Below the pieces are notes generated by a model that was not told where the DNA came from, made no database searches, and worked only from the letters and a program-made list of their open reading frames with translations. The translations under genes and the position numbers were made by a program. Positions 12,741-23,900 of a stretch of DNA of 64,000 nucleotides are shown piece by piece. Positions within the stretch are counted from its first letter, which is position 1; each line of letters opens with the position of its first letter. Source of the stretch: Dirofilaria immitis (taxonomy: Eukaryota; Nematoda; Chromadorea; Rhabditida; Onchocercidae); assembly GCA_024305405.1 (NCBI GenBank), contig JAKNDB010000104.1, forward strand, positions 1 through 64,000, in the 5' to 3' direction.

Positions 12741-13378
12741 ATGCAGTTACATCAATCAACATCAGATAGCGGTGATTACGGTACTCGCAATAATTATTTC
12801 TTCTTACGATTGCTAGGACAAAATATTATTAATCGAAGGAAAAAAATGAAAATGGTCCAGGCTATATTAAGTATACATCATCCAAAGAAGACGATGAAAG
12901 TAATCCAACTGGAAAAGCAACAACTTGTAGAAATTTTTTCTTTTTCTACATTTTGATAAAATTAAGAAATATACATTTGTAACAAATTCAGTATTTCAAA
13001 TTAAAGATGTGATTTTTAATTATTAAATAATCGGATAGCCTCGTCCATTTGAAAAGAAAAAAGAATTTCAAATTTTATTATTAGCAAACATTTTCGTACT
13101 AAACATAAGTTCTGCTCTTATGATTAGCCAATTGTTTGTGCAGATTTATCAGATCTCAGTTTTCTTTTTTATCTTATCATTTATTTTTAATTTCAAATTA
13201 GGATTGATTTTTGACTATGGTAATCTTTTACGAACAATAAGACAACCATCCTTTAACCAATATATTGGAAGAAACTTTTTAATATATTTCAGATCAATGC
13301 GGCATAACTACAAAAGAAATTGGTGCTAAATTAATTGCTCTCGCAGATGCATTTGATGCTGAATTTTTGGAAATTTAA
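12741..13378 (+). CDS. egl-1: BH3-only apoptosis activator, EGL-1-like
   Basis: Two exons: 12741-12926 and 13293-13378, with a GT-AG intron. Exon 2 encodes GITTKEIGAKLIALADAF followed by DAEFLEI-stop. This has the BH3 layout: a small residue then leucine (KLIALAD), an acidic residue, a bulky residue and FD. The EIG-x-KL-x-x-x-x-D-x-FDA spacing is that of nematode EGL-1/CED-13, which bind the Bcl-2 protein CED-9 on mitochondria and free CED-4 to activate the caspase CED-3. Exon 1 starts MQLHQSTSDSGDYGTRNNYF and continues, after one base is added to an A7 run (12840-12846), as ENENGPGYIKYTSSKEDDES. With that base the protein is about 90 residues with the BH3 at its C-terminal end, close to the size of EGL-1. 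As written, the frame would stop at 12954-12956. BH3 motifs are short, but the length, exon phase and position make this a good call. Confidence 0.75.
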
Positions 13379-15927
13379 ATATTTCGAAGGAACAATATCG
13401 TAATAATTCAATATTTTCAAATGTGCATTATTTTAATATAATAATTTTCATTTGTTGTTTATACGATATATTTAAATAATTATTGCATAAAATGTATGAA
13501 ATGTTTGAAAACATAAATGATACATTTGAATAAAATAAATCTTATATTAAAGTATTTGATAAATCTGAATAAACTAAACAGAAAAGAATGAATTAAAAGA
13601 TAAACTTACATTGTTATCATTGAAGTAAGCTAACTTACATGATTAATTAAAATTTGATTTGTAGATTAAAAATTCATTTGTCATTTTTTTGTTCTTATTC
13701 CTTTGCTAAACAATTCGCGCATTATAGTAATATCAATATTTGTAGAAGATATAGGAAGAAATAATAGGAAGAATGGTTTTCAGATAGCGAAAGCGTTTAA
13801 TTGTCTATTTAAACGGGAACAAAAATGAATCCCACTATTAATTGGGTCGAATAATCAATCATTAAAGGAATATCCGTCAGTAGCGTGTCGGAACGTTTCC
13901 TTTCATCAACAATTCAATTGCTGCAAAAATGGACTAAAATAAGGCAAAAATAGAATAGAAAGCATGAGAAAAGAACTATAATCATTTGGTAATTCCGCGC
14001 CTATAAACCAAATGTTATCATTCGATGTGTCGTCTCGACTATTCAACCTTCGGCATTACATGTCCCGACAAAAGTTTCATTCATTATTTATAAACCAAAA
14101 TATGCCATGTATTCGATAGCATCGTTATTTATCACCAGTAGCATACATATCATTTAAATAGATTACATCGAATCATTTTTTCTGAAACTATCATTATTCA
14201 TCATTAATATCTTGCTTCTAATATATCGATTATCTAATGCATTGCCAGATAATCTTGGTGATAGAAACTTCTTGCAGTAAATTATTTCTTTTATTAAAAT
14301 GAATTTAATCTTTACTTTAATCTTAAATTGTAATGCCAATAATACGACAAACTTCTACCAAGTTAATATGCTTTGAACTTTTTCATAGATTTTTTTACAG
14401 ATATTTTGTTATACATACTATATATACTATATATAACGAAGTTTGTACATAAAAAGTTAAGAACTTTCATCCTGATAAAATTTTACTCCTAACGTGACGT
14501 ACTAGATTGAAAATCAAATCTGAAAAAAAGCATATGACACAACTACCAAATGAAATTTGATTTCATAAAAATTATTTGAAATTTGAATACAGGAAAGTTA
14601 TAATACTTTATTTGACAAGAAAAACTATCATTACAGGAAATAGAGGAAGAAGCAAAATTCAACAAATACAGGAAAAACGTGTTCCAATAAAACATTTTTT
14701 GTTAATGGGCTAAATTGGAAGACATTTCGTCATTGTACAGCACTTAATCTGGGTTCAGTATGGTAGAAAGTTCTAGAAGCAGTACGGATCATCATATTAT
14801 TACAGTATTTCATCGTTGCTTTAAAGACTCACTGAAGTCTTCTCAGCAGTATAATTCAATATGAATTAATCAGTAATTTAAATTATACAGCAATTACTTG
14901 ATGTATTTTACTTCTGAATCAAATGATCTCATACAAAAAAATCTGTGGAACAAAAACAAGGAAAAAGAAAATTCAAATTTTGAATATAAGAAAACATATT
15001 TTGAAAGATAAAACGACAAAAACAACATAAAACATTCGTAATTTTCGTTACAGATTGTTTCCCGCATCACTCGAAAACAGACAGTGGAATTATTACAAAA
15101 CAGAGCAAGCTAAACGATTAAAGATTTGAAGTGAAACGAAAGCAGAAAAACGGTAAAAACACTAATTTCTTATGAAACAGAAGAGAAATTCAAATTGAAA
15201 TCTGGAACATTGGAAAAAGAAAAGGATGTTTTAAGACAAGATCTGATAAGGATGAATTAAAAAACCTTATTTGTGTGCAGCACGTGAACATCTCGGTTTC
15301 TTCGACAACTCTGAAAATATGTCATACTTGAAGAACTAGTAAGAAACATTCAGAAATCAAAAACAAAACTATTTAGTCTTCGAATAGTAGCGATTTTTTA
15401 AACATTCTTTAAAATGAAGCCAAAATAAGTTATCGTTTTTGTTATTATAATTTCCAATTACAATAAAAACTTTTGAAAGTTATCACTTGTCTTCTCGATA
15501 TACTTTTATAGACACGAAATTTTTCGATCAAAGAATATAAAAGAAAAAAGATTTATCTTTAAACTTATGACTATTATATTACAGAAAAAAATTATCCATA
15601 TTCAATTTCAGAAAAATCGCGTCACTTTTCAACAAGTATTTCACATCTCCTCATGTATTAGCAGGAGTTTTTATTTCTTTCTTTTTCTGAACTAATTTTA
15701 AATTTTTGCGCAATAATTATATCAGAAAGTAAATTTCAGTCCAGAAAAGTAAGATAATTGTGTGAAAAATTATTAAGATGGATTAGGAAGTCGCGAAATA
15801 GATTCTAGAATTTAAATTAAGTTCGACGTTGGAGGAACGAAATGAATCTGTGCTCGGATTCTGTGAAATGATATTTACCTTCCTGATGTAGAGAGACTCT
15901 AGATAAAAATCATGAGATGAAAACAAA
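13379..15927. other. Non-coding interval
   Basis: AT-rich. I find no exon pair or RNA gene. It forms the 3' flank of the BH3 gene and may hold its regulatory sites. Confidence 0.5.
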
Positions 15928-18494
15928 TTAAGATTTTCGATATTCACAAAATTCTCTCAATTTACTTTTAGCTGATGAAGAAGTTCGAACAGAGCGCGCC
16001 GATGTTGCACCACCATTTGATGTTAAATTGACTCCACTTTTTTTCCGTTTTCTCGGTATTTTCTCATTTTCCGCTGAGTGAAACGTTGATTTAACAGCTA
16101 AAATGAAATTTTGCTTGATGTATTTTTTTGAATCCAAAATGAAAAAAGTGTGGGAGATATTGAAATATTATAATTGATTTTTAGGATACTGTTGTTTTAT
16201 CGCTAAAAATATCCTTTTATTGACTGCTGAAAGATGTGATATGACTAATTCAAAATCATAGCCTGCAGATACAGCATTAGCAATGTTGAAGGAATAAAAG
16301 GATTAGTTGATAGTTCAAGTATGTGAAAAGCAAAACTTGATATGTTCAGACTCTAAGTTACCTTTAGCTGCAGAACGTGTAAGCATATGATGTGTTGAAT
16401 TAGATTCTTCACTAGCTGAAAATATAGCTTCTTAACTAACAACTTGACACTCAAATCATGAAAAGATGCTTTATTATTCGTTTCAAACAAACAATTCACA
16501 TTGATAAATCCTTGACAAACTTCAACAACTAATGAATTAGTAGAATAATTTGAGATTGTAGTATTTTCAGTTGAGCAAAACATTTCTGAATCTCTATAAT
16601 GAAAAGAAAACTTTTGTATCCTCTAACGATCTGAAAAAATTTTCATTAAACTTGCTGTTATCCGACGATTGCAATAAATCGTTGGAATCGGTGTGAACAG
16701 CACTGCCGTTACCATCAGTATCTTCAAAAAATTTTTTTAATTTGTGCTGAAAATACGATGCGATTAATTCGTTTTTCATAATCCTTTAAACCAAAAGTGC
16801 CTATTGTCTTGTTTGATCTCAGCAGTAACTCAAGACTAAAAAAAAATAACGATTTATTCAAGAAAAATGAGGAATGACAATATCATGATGATTACATCTC
16901 AGGTGAACGGCATTATTTTGTGAACTAAGTATATACGGTATTTTTCTATATTTTCGACTCGTTTTTCGTTTTTGACCTTTAATTCCATAGGAATCAATAA
17001 GATCAGCACTATAAAAAGGAATATTATGATGACATAGTAGAAATTATTTTGCAGATATTATTTACCGATTCGATCTGTTCACAGGATCTAATGTATCACC
17101 CTTTATCATTCTATTTGTTCTTTCCCATATATTCTCCATATATTAAATATGAAACGCGGACACTTCAAATTCTAATTTGAAAATAAAACACCTGCAATTA
17201 ATTTTGGTTTCCTGTTGTTCATCATTTCAGTTTGATGACGAATTACATTAATTTTTATTGAAGTTGAATCAAGTTCGTTTTGTTGGTCTAATGACATTTT
17301 TTCCGCTATCGCCATTTTCTCTTCATTTGAGATTTTCTCTTCGATTGTAGAATCTGTACGGTTTTGAGGCGAATTCGTTGTAACCGTTACTTCATCGCTA
17401 TTAATCTCATCGGAATTCGTGGTGAATATACCGCTATCTTCCGGATTACTTCTGATTTCTAGCATTTCTCGCTGCTCACCAGGGAGAGCATTCTGAAATG
17501 CATTAGCTAAGACGGCAATGGCATTATCCTCTTCTCCGTAATCCGGAACAGCGTGACCCTCATGAATCAAAGGCTGTGTAACAGATACTTCGCGCAAATG
17601 CACGGAATTTTCCGGTTGTCTTTGCTGCTGGTGGAAATATGTTTCTAAAACTTCACTGGCGACATCCATATTATCCTGAAAATGAAAGTGAAGAAATAGA
17701 GCTTTCTTTTCAGAAAAAATCCTAATCGCCTAATTTTGCTCGGAGTTCTGTCCAAAGAATAATGAATTACTTTCCAACAAGATCTGATTGAGCAAGCAGT
17801 TTAACCAAATTACAATACCTGATAAAGAGTATCGGAAGTGTCGTGGTCGACCATCATTTTCGGAATATTATCACCGCTCTTTTCCTTCGCCATCTAAAGA
17901 TGTTTGCTTAGATATTATTTCGATAGCAGTACTAGGAATGTTTAATGCTTAAAATCGCAGTTTATAAACTACAAAATCTACTCAATCTTATCCATTCTTA
18001 GAAGGACTAGGAGCTAGTTCTGCTCTCTTAACCAGATTCTTTTTTATGAATTTATCAATGTCTTAACATTTTTTATCTTCATGTAAATCTAATTATAATC
18101 GAAAAGATTATGTTATCGCTAACTTAGACTCAATCTAATTCAATATCAGCTAAACTTTGGATAAGATGTTCAATCACGTAAAACAAATATTCTCATAAAG
18201 CTTGCTTTGTGTGATTGAAACTTCAAACTATAATTACTTCAACCATTATTTCGAGCAAATTGCTAACTGCTTTAACTATTGTTAACTTCAGGTTTTAAAA
18301 TTTTACGAAAATCTTTCTAAAAACGGTAAATAAAAAATCCGTGTAATATAGGTATAACCGAAATGAATGAATTCATTAGGATAGTTTCGAAAATATGCAG
18401 TAGCATAGCGACGACTTACAAAGGTTTCAGTCTCATCATTTCTATCTGATATAGATAATAAGCAATGGAACAAATCATCTCGATCAAATGGCAT
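15928..18494 (-). CDS. Unknown basic nuclear-type protein
   Basis: Not recognised. Exons by phase: 18494-18420 (MPFDRDDLFHCLLSISDRND...), 17893-17819 (MAKEKSGDNIPKMM...), 17675-17192 (161 codons, Glu/Asn/Ser-rich), about 17130-17066 (ERTNRMIKGDTLDPVNRSNR), about 17010-16890 (YGIKGQKRKTSRKYRKIPYI), about 16837-16600 (LELLLRSNKTIGTFGLKDYE), 16415-16362 (54-nt cassette ending LTRSAAK) and about 16101-15928 (IPRKRKKSG, ending FCEYRKS-stop). Basic clusters suggest nuclear import or DNA contact. Exon 6 loses frame at a joined A/T run (16726-16738). The exon 3 to 4 phase does not fit as read, so that border is uncertain. It lies 2.4 kb after the ELYS gene on the same strand and shares a 54-nt exon with it. 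It could be a duplicate of the ELYS tail or an alternative ELYS 3' part. Confidence 0.6.
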
Positions 18495-18549
18495 TTTCTA
18501 ATACAGTAATCAAGAAGAAATTGCGACAAATGAAAAAGATTAGATCGGG

Positions 18550-19059
18550 TTGTCTATTTTGTCACAGGAAAATTTCTCCGAAATAGAAACTAAGTCAGTC
18601 TTTCTTCTGGAACTTCGAGTATTCATGCCTCAATTAGTAGTAATAGAAAGAATTAGACCGAATTTCTTGGAAAAATCGCCCATTGATGGAAAGAATATTG
18701 ACCATTCATCCAGAAAATCTAGACATCCAAATCTGACACAGACGTATACCTTCCCCAGGTTCAAAATGCACATAGCACGGAACTACGTAGCAATTAGTAT
18801 TCGAACGTGTAAGAACCCGAATTCGAGATTGGCGCCAAAACATTCATCACATATTTTGTATAAAAATGCACGTAGTCTCAATTCAAAAAGTTTCGAATTC
18901 TCCATCGAAAACACTTCTAAGCTGATCGTGAAAGCCCCAATGATTTATTGGGAATGTATATATTCATTAATTTGGTTGACATGGCTAATTGTTAAACGTA
19001 ATTACATGTACGCCATTTCACAAGATGAAAATGATTCTATTCAAACTAACATGGATTAA
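18550..19059 (+). CDS. Possible single-exon hypothetical protein (169 codons)
   Basis: An uninterrupted frame unusually long for this AT-rich sequence, starting 56 bp from, and divergent to, the unknown gene at 18494. It has no recognised domain. One hydrophobic stretch near residues 130-150 (YWECIYSLIWLTWLIV) could span a membrane. No splice support or homology is visible, so it may be chance. Confidence 0.3.
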   Translation: MSILSQENFSEIETKSVFLLELRVFMPQLVVIERIRPNFLEKSPIDGKNIDHSSRKSRHPNLTQTYTFPRFKMHIARNYVAISIRTCKNPNSRLAPKHSSHILYKNARSLNSKSFEFSIENTSKLIVKAPMIYWECIYSLIWLTWLIVKRNYMYAISQDENDSIQTNMD

Positions 19060-19104
19060 TGCTTCTTTGCTTATATAAAATTTGTAATTAGCACGTCATC
19101 TTTA

Positions 19105-19460
19105 GAACAATAGTACCTTGTATAGTTATTCATTACCGTTTCCTTGTACAATTTTATCCATTATCAATCATATCCATGTGCGCTTATCTATTTTCGATCA
19201 CATATATAACTTTATGCAGTCTCGGTTCCGTGCGCAATATTTATCCATTATTTATTCTGCGGGAAATTATCCATGTGCGCTAATCCATTATCAATTCCAT
19301 GTACAATAGTCCATTATCATCCTATGTGTAACTATTATTCATTCCGGCCCAAGAACGATTATTTTTATTCAACATATTCAACCTTAGATTCTGTACACAA
19401 TTATTGTATGTAATTATTCATTATTGATTATTATTGTATTCAATTATTCATATGACCGAT
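19105..19460. repeat. Degenerate minisatellite of TCCATTATC / TCCATGTGCGC units
   Basis: Short related blocks recur: TATCCATTAT at several places, TCCATGTGCGCT twice (about 19171 and 19270), and later ATTATTCAT/ATTATTGT. Spacing is irregular, about 30-60 bp. No coding is seen on either strand. Confidence 0.5.
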
Positions 19461-20793
19461 ACGTTCTTTATTTTATGAAGAATGAAATTTACATTTGCTA
19501 ATCGAAATTTTGACCTAATGAAGTAATTTATAAAAATGATATTTAAGCATAAATTGTTTGTTTATAATGGTTGGAATGAGCACTGTACGCTTTTAAAATT
19601 GAGCGAAATATGCAACGAAAATGAATAATTTGTGAAGTGTCTTGATGAGTGCCAATCAGTGTGCTTTTCAAAGAACATCGATTCTATGCTTCAAAAAAAT
19701 ATTAACAATAATTTTATAGTCTTAAAGAAGTGAAGAGAAAAAATTCGAATTCATTAAATATTGAATAAGTTGCTTGATTTGAGATTTACGAATAGTACAG
19801 CTGTTGATTAGCAGGAATCAACATATATGTGACATGTAGATGAAATAACAGATGTGATATAATATGACATATTCCTATTTCTTGAACTCCTGTCGTTAAC
19901 CAAAATATGCAGTTTTATTGCTCGAGAACGATGAGATCTAAAGGTAAGATAATGAGTGGTTTTGTGGTAGCAATTAACATTTATTTTTCGGGTCATTGAC
20001 ACAAAATTATTGAATATATTTAAAAGGCTACTAATTTTAAATTCAAATCTAATTTTCCAACATAAGCTTTGTTCGCTAATATCTATTACTATTATTTCTA
20101 ATGATTTCTGATATAGCAATATCCTAGAACACTAGAGAATCTTCGCTCCAAAACTTTGTAATTCTTCATAACAGTTATATCAGAATACATTTTACTTCTA
20201 CCAGAGAGGTGAGTCATTGCTGTGAAAAATACATTAAATTTCCGATTTTACAGTAAGGAATCTATTAAAAATATTTATTCCAATGGTCACATTAATTCAT
20301 CGTACAAACTTTTTTCCAAAACGATGCGTGAAATCTGATAAGGCACTTACCGATTAGCTCAGTAAATCTCAAGAAAAAGGAAGTGACAAAAATTTCAATT
20401 TGAAATGACCCAAAAATCTGGAAATTTCAAAATGTTTCTGCGAGGAACAGAAACAGGAAGTTTTTGAATTGATAGTATTGATAATATATAAAACAATACA
20501 GGAATTCAGTATTCAAGCATGAAAACACAATGAGACAACAAGAACTATAAAAACATTCCGTAAAATATCCGCATTTAACTGAAACATCTGTATATGTGAA
20601 ATTTGATTCAAATGAAAAGCTTTTCCACAGTGCTAAAAATACTTGCGCACATTGTGTGTACAATGTATCATTAAAAAAAATTATGTCGTTTTTTTTTTTA
20701 TTTCTCTCTAATGATGATCAAAGGCGATACAGCTGATTGGATTTTATTTTCAAAGATAAAATTCCACTTCTGTTAAGTGAATTTTCATACCCT

Positions 20794-20890
20794 AAGCATC
20801 GGTAAGTGCTTCCGAAACTGCTTTATGCAAGATAGGATATACAGCCTTCGGAGGAATGTCCCAAAAATCCAATATGAAGCTTAATATGAA
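20794..20890 (-). other. Unassigned coding-like terminal exon
   Basis: Minus-strand frame FILDFWDIPPKAVYPILHKA followed by VSEALTDA-stop. The composition is clearly protein-like. It lies just past the predicted ELYS stop (20955) on the same strand. It might be an alternative last exon of ELYS or a leftover of another gene. Confidence 0.35.
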
Positions 20891-20954
20891 CAAATCATAA
20901 AAACAATGGAATAAATCTAAGGCAATCATTCAAAAAATTGAATAGTCTCGAATA

Positions 20955-23900
20955 TCATTTCATCTTCTCTTCCAAAACTTGTGCTACAGTCCTGAAATAA
21001 AAATCAGATTACACGTACTTTTGATTTTGAAAACATTTCTACACCAAAATAATGAATGAAAGAATAATTATCAGCTAACGATATTAACTATTTAAAACGT
21101 AAAATTTTCGGAATAAATAAGTTTTTATAGAATTTAGAAAAACTCATAAAAAAGCCTACAAATATAGGGCTTTGAAAGTAAAATTTGTAAAAATAATTTA
21201 CTTTCGTCCAACACGTAAAGAACTTTTCTTCGGCAGTTCTGAAAAAAACTGCACCATAAAATGAATCAGCAAAAAAAAAGAGATTGGAAATTTATGTCAG
21301 AGTTTACAAATTAAACTGGAATATTGAAAAACTGACTTTATACTAACTTTATCCATCTACAAGCATAATATTTGAATTTATCCATAAATCAAATTGATTC
21401 TTTATTATTAATTTATTTAACTTCTATTCAGATTTATTCTTCAATTATGCAACATGAATCAAATTGATGAAACATTATTATTGTGCAAACAAACCATCGA
21501 TTTTCGCTAAAGTTGGTTCAAATCCTGATAAAATTCGTTGCTTGGGAGGTGAACCACCTTCACTTCTTGCTAAAAAGCAATATTTGAACAGTTTCAAACT
21601 TAATTATTATTTTAGCAAATTTGAACAATAAATAACCTAATTAAGAACAAGTGATCAGCATTTAAATCTCTGTTAAAAATCAGAAATGTTAAAATCAGAA
21701 CGCTATTTATTATTACCTTTTCTAGCCGAACGAGTTAGCATTGGATGAGATGTAATCAAAGTTTCGTTTACTGAAAAAACATGATGAGAAGAAAAATAAT
21801 CATTGAATCTCTATTAAAATATGATTCAATCAATATTCCCTATTACTTATTTTAGAAACCTCCAAATGATATTTAAAAATGGTTCAGAATTAGACAATGT
21901 TCTAGAATCTAGAAAACCGGGGTAATCTATGTAAAAAAGCAATACACTGGGATTCTTCTGATATAGCTCGTCTCCGCCGATTTGGTGAAGCTTTTGGGGT
22001 TGTATCTGGAATTGTTTCTTCAATTGAATGTTAGTGAAAAGTATTTTTTCATAAAGTTGACCAAAAAATAAGTAATGAATAGAGCTCAACTATGAAAATT
22101 GTTTATCTTTGGTATTTACAAATAAATTCATTTATTACTTCCACAGAATTATATTTAATAATAACCTTCAATTTGTTCTGATTGTGTTCGGCTGCAACGA
22201 AGAGATTTTCTTACCGGAGAGTCTGAAAAAAATGTAATTATTCACATGTAATTCAATTGATATTATTATCAACCTAAAAATTTGTCTTTTTTTCTACCTC
22301 CTCAGTCACTTGAAGTAAATATTTTAAAAGTATCTTACCATAATAAGAAATGCTTTTACGTACACTAATACGTGTGCACGTTTATAGTAATTCATTACTC
22401 CATAACTCACTTCTGTCTGATATAGTAAGTCGAGTTGATTGCTCTGATGTTGATTCAAAGCTGGGTGTTGAATTTGTTTCACTTTCTCGACGTTTTCGCC
22501 GTGTTTCTTCAATTGGAGAATTTTTTATCGATGGCGTAACTCGAATTAAACGTTTCGGTGTTATTTCTCGAACTTGTTTGCTATGTAATGAACTTATTCG
22601 CTTTTTTGAACCTTTTTGTCGTATTTTCTCAATTTTTGGTGAACCTTCAGCCAAAGATGATGCTCGAGTTAAACGTTTCGGTGTTGTTTCTCGACTGCGT
22701 GATGAACTTGTTTGTCTTTCTCCATCTTTTCGTCGTGTTTTCTCAGTTTTCGGTGAACCTTCAGCTAAAGACGTGGCTCGCGTTAAACGTTTCGGTGTTG
22801 TTTCTCGACTACGCGATGAACTTTTCCTACTTTCTGGACGTTTTCGCCGTGTTTTCTCAATTTTCAATGAACCTTTAATAGAAGTAGTTCGAGTTGAACG
22901 TCTCGGTGTTGTTTCCGGACTATGTGATGAACTACTTTCACTTTCCAAACGTTTCCTCAGTGCTACGTTAGCTTCCGGTGACAGTGACATCAATTTTTTG
23001 CTAAAACTAAGGCATTATTTGAAAAAGAAATATAAATTAAAAATGAGAGTTCAAATAAAAATTTTCTTTTTGTCAACAATTTTAAATATATCAATAAGTG
23101 CAACAGTTGTAATACCTTTAGCTGCAGAACGGGTAAACATTCGATGCGATGAAGTAGATATTTCACTGTCTGGAAAGATCAAAATTTAAATCTATTATAT
23201 TCTAATAAATAGCTAAAATTTCACAACTTCACGCTAAACCACTTGATGCAGCATAAAGATGAAATTAAACAATATATAATAATTAACACAATAGTAATGG
23301 GTAAAAATAAAGAAACATGCCAGAACTCGACAATTGAAATGATTCATTGGAATAGATTTGGATTGCTTGTTCATCATTAGCAGCATCTAAAAAAATCCCT
23401 TAAATAAATCGAGAATTATTTAACATTTATCTTTCAAATGTCTTCAACCTATTTATAAATCAGCATTGCTTAACATTATTAAATTGCCTGCATTGAGAAA
23501 ACTTTCCAAATTCTAATGTCTGCAAGAAATGATAATCCAACATAATGTTTACTAAAAAAAGGCGTACTTCTCAACCTCTTTCAAAAAAACAAACGCTCGA
23601 AAAATCAGAAAAATGTAAGCATAATATACCTTCATCAATAGGTCTACGTTTACTACGAGGACTTACTGATCCAGAAAATTCGAGTTTACACATTTTTTTT
23701 TGAAAAAAATAAACAATATCGGATTAAGCGCTTTCTCTCCCATCATTAGAAATTCTAAACGTTGGAAACTTTCAATGAAGAATCACTGTATGACATATAT
23801 TTTTCATTTTATCCAAAATCTCTAAAATCTAATTTACTAAACTCTCAAGTCTTCCTGGCGTAATCAAATCGAATGGATAAGTTAAAATATCATAATTTTA

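Noticed and set aside
22350..23189. Longest open frame on the plus strand (279 codons) plus a 106-codon frame inside it
   Set aside because: Both are antisense to the TPKR/RS repeat exon of ELYS; the repeat keeps the opposite strand open.
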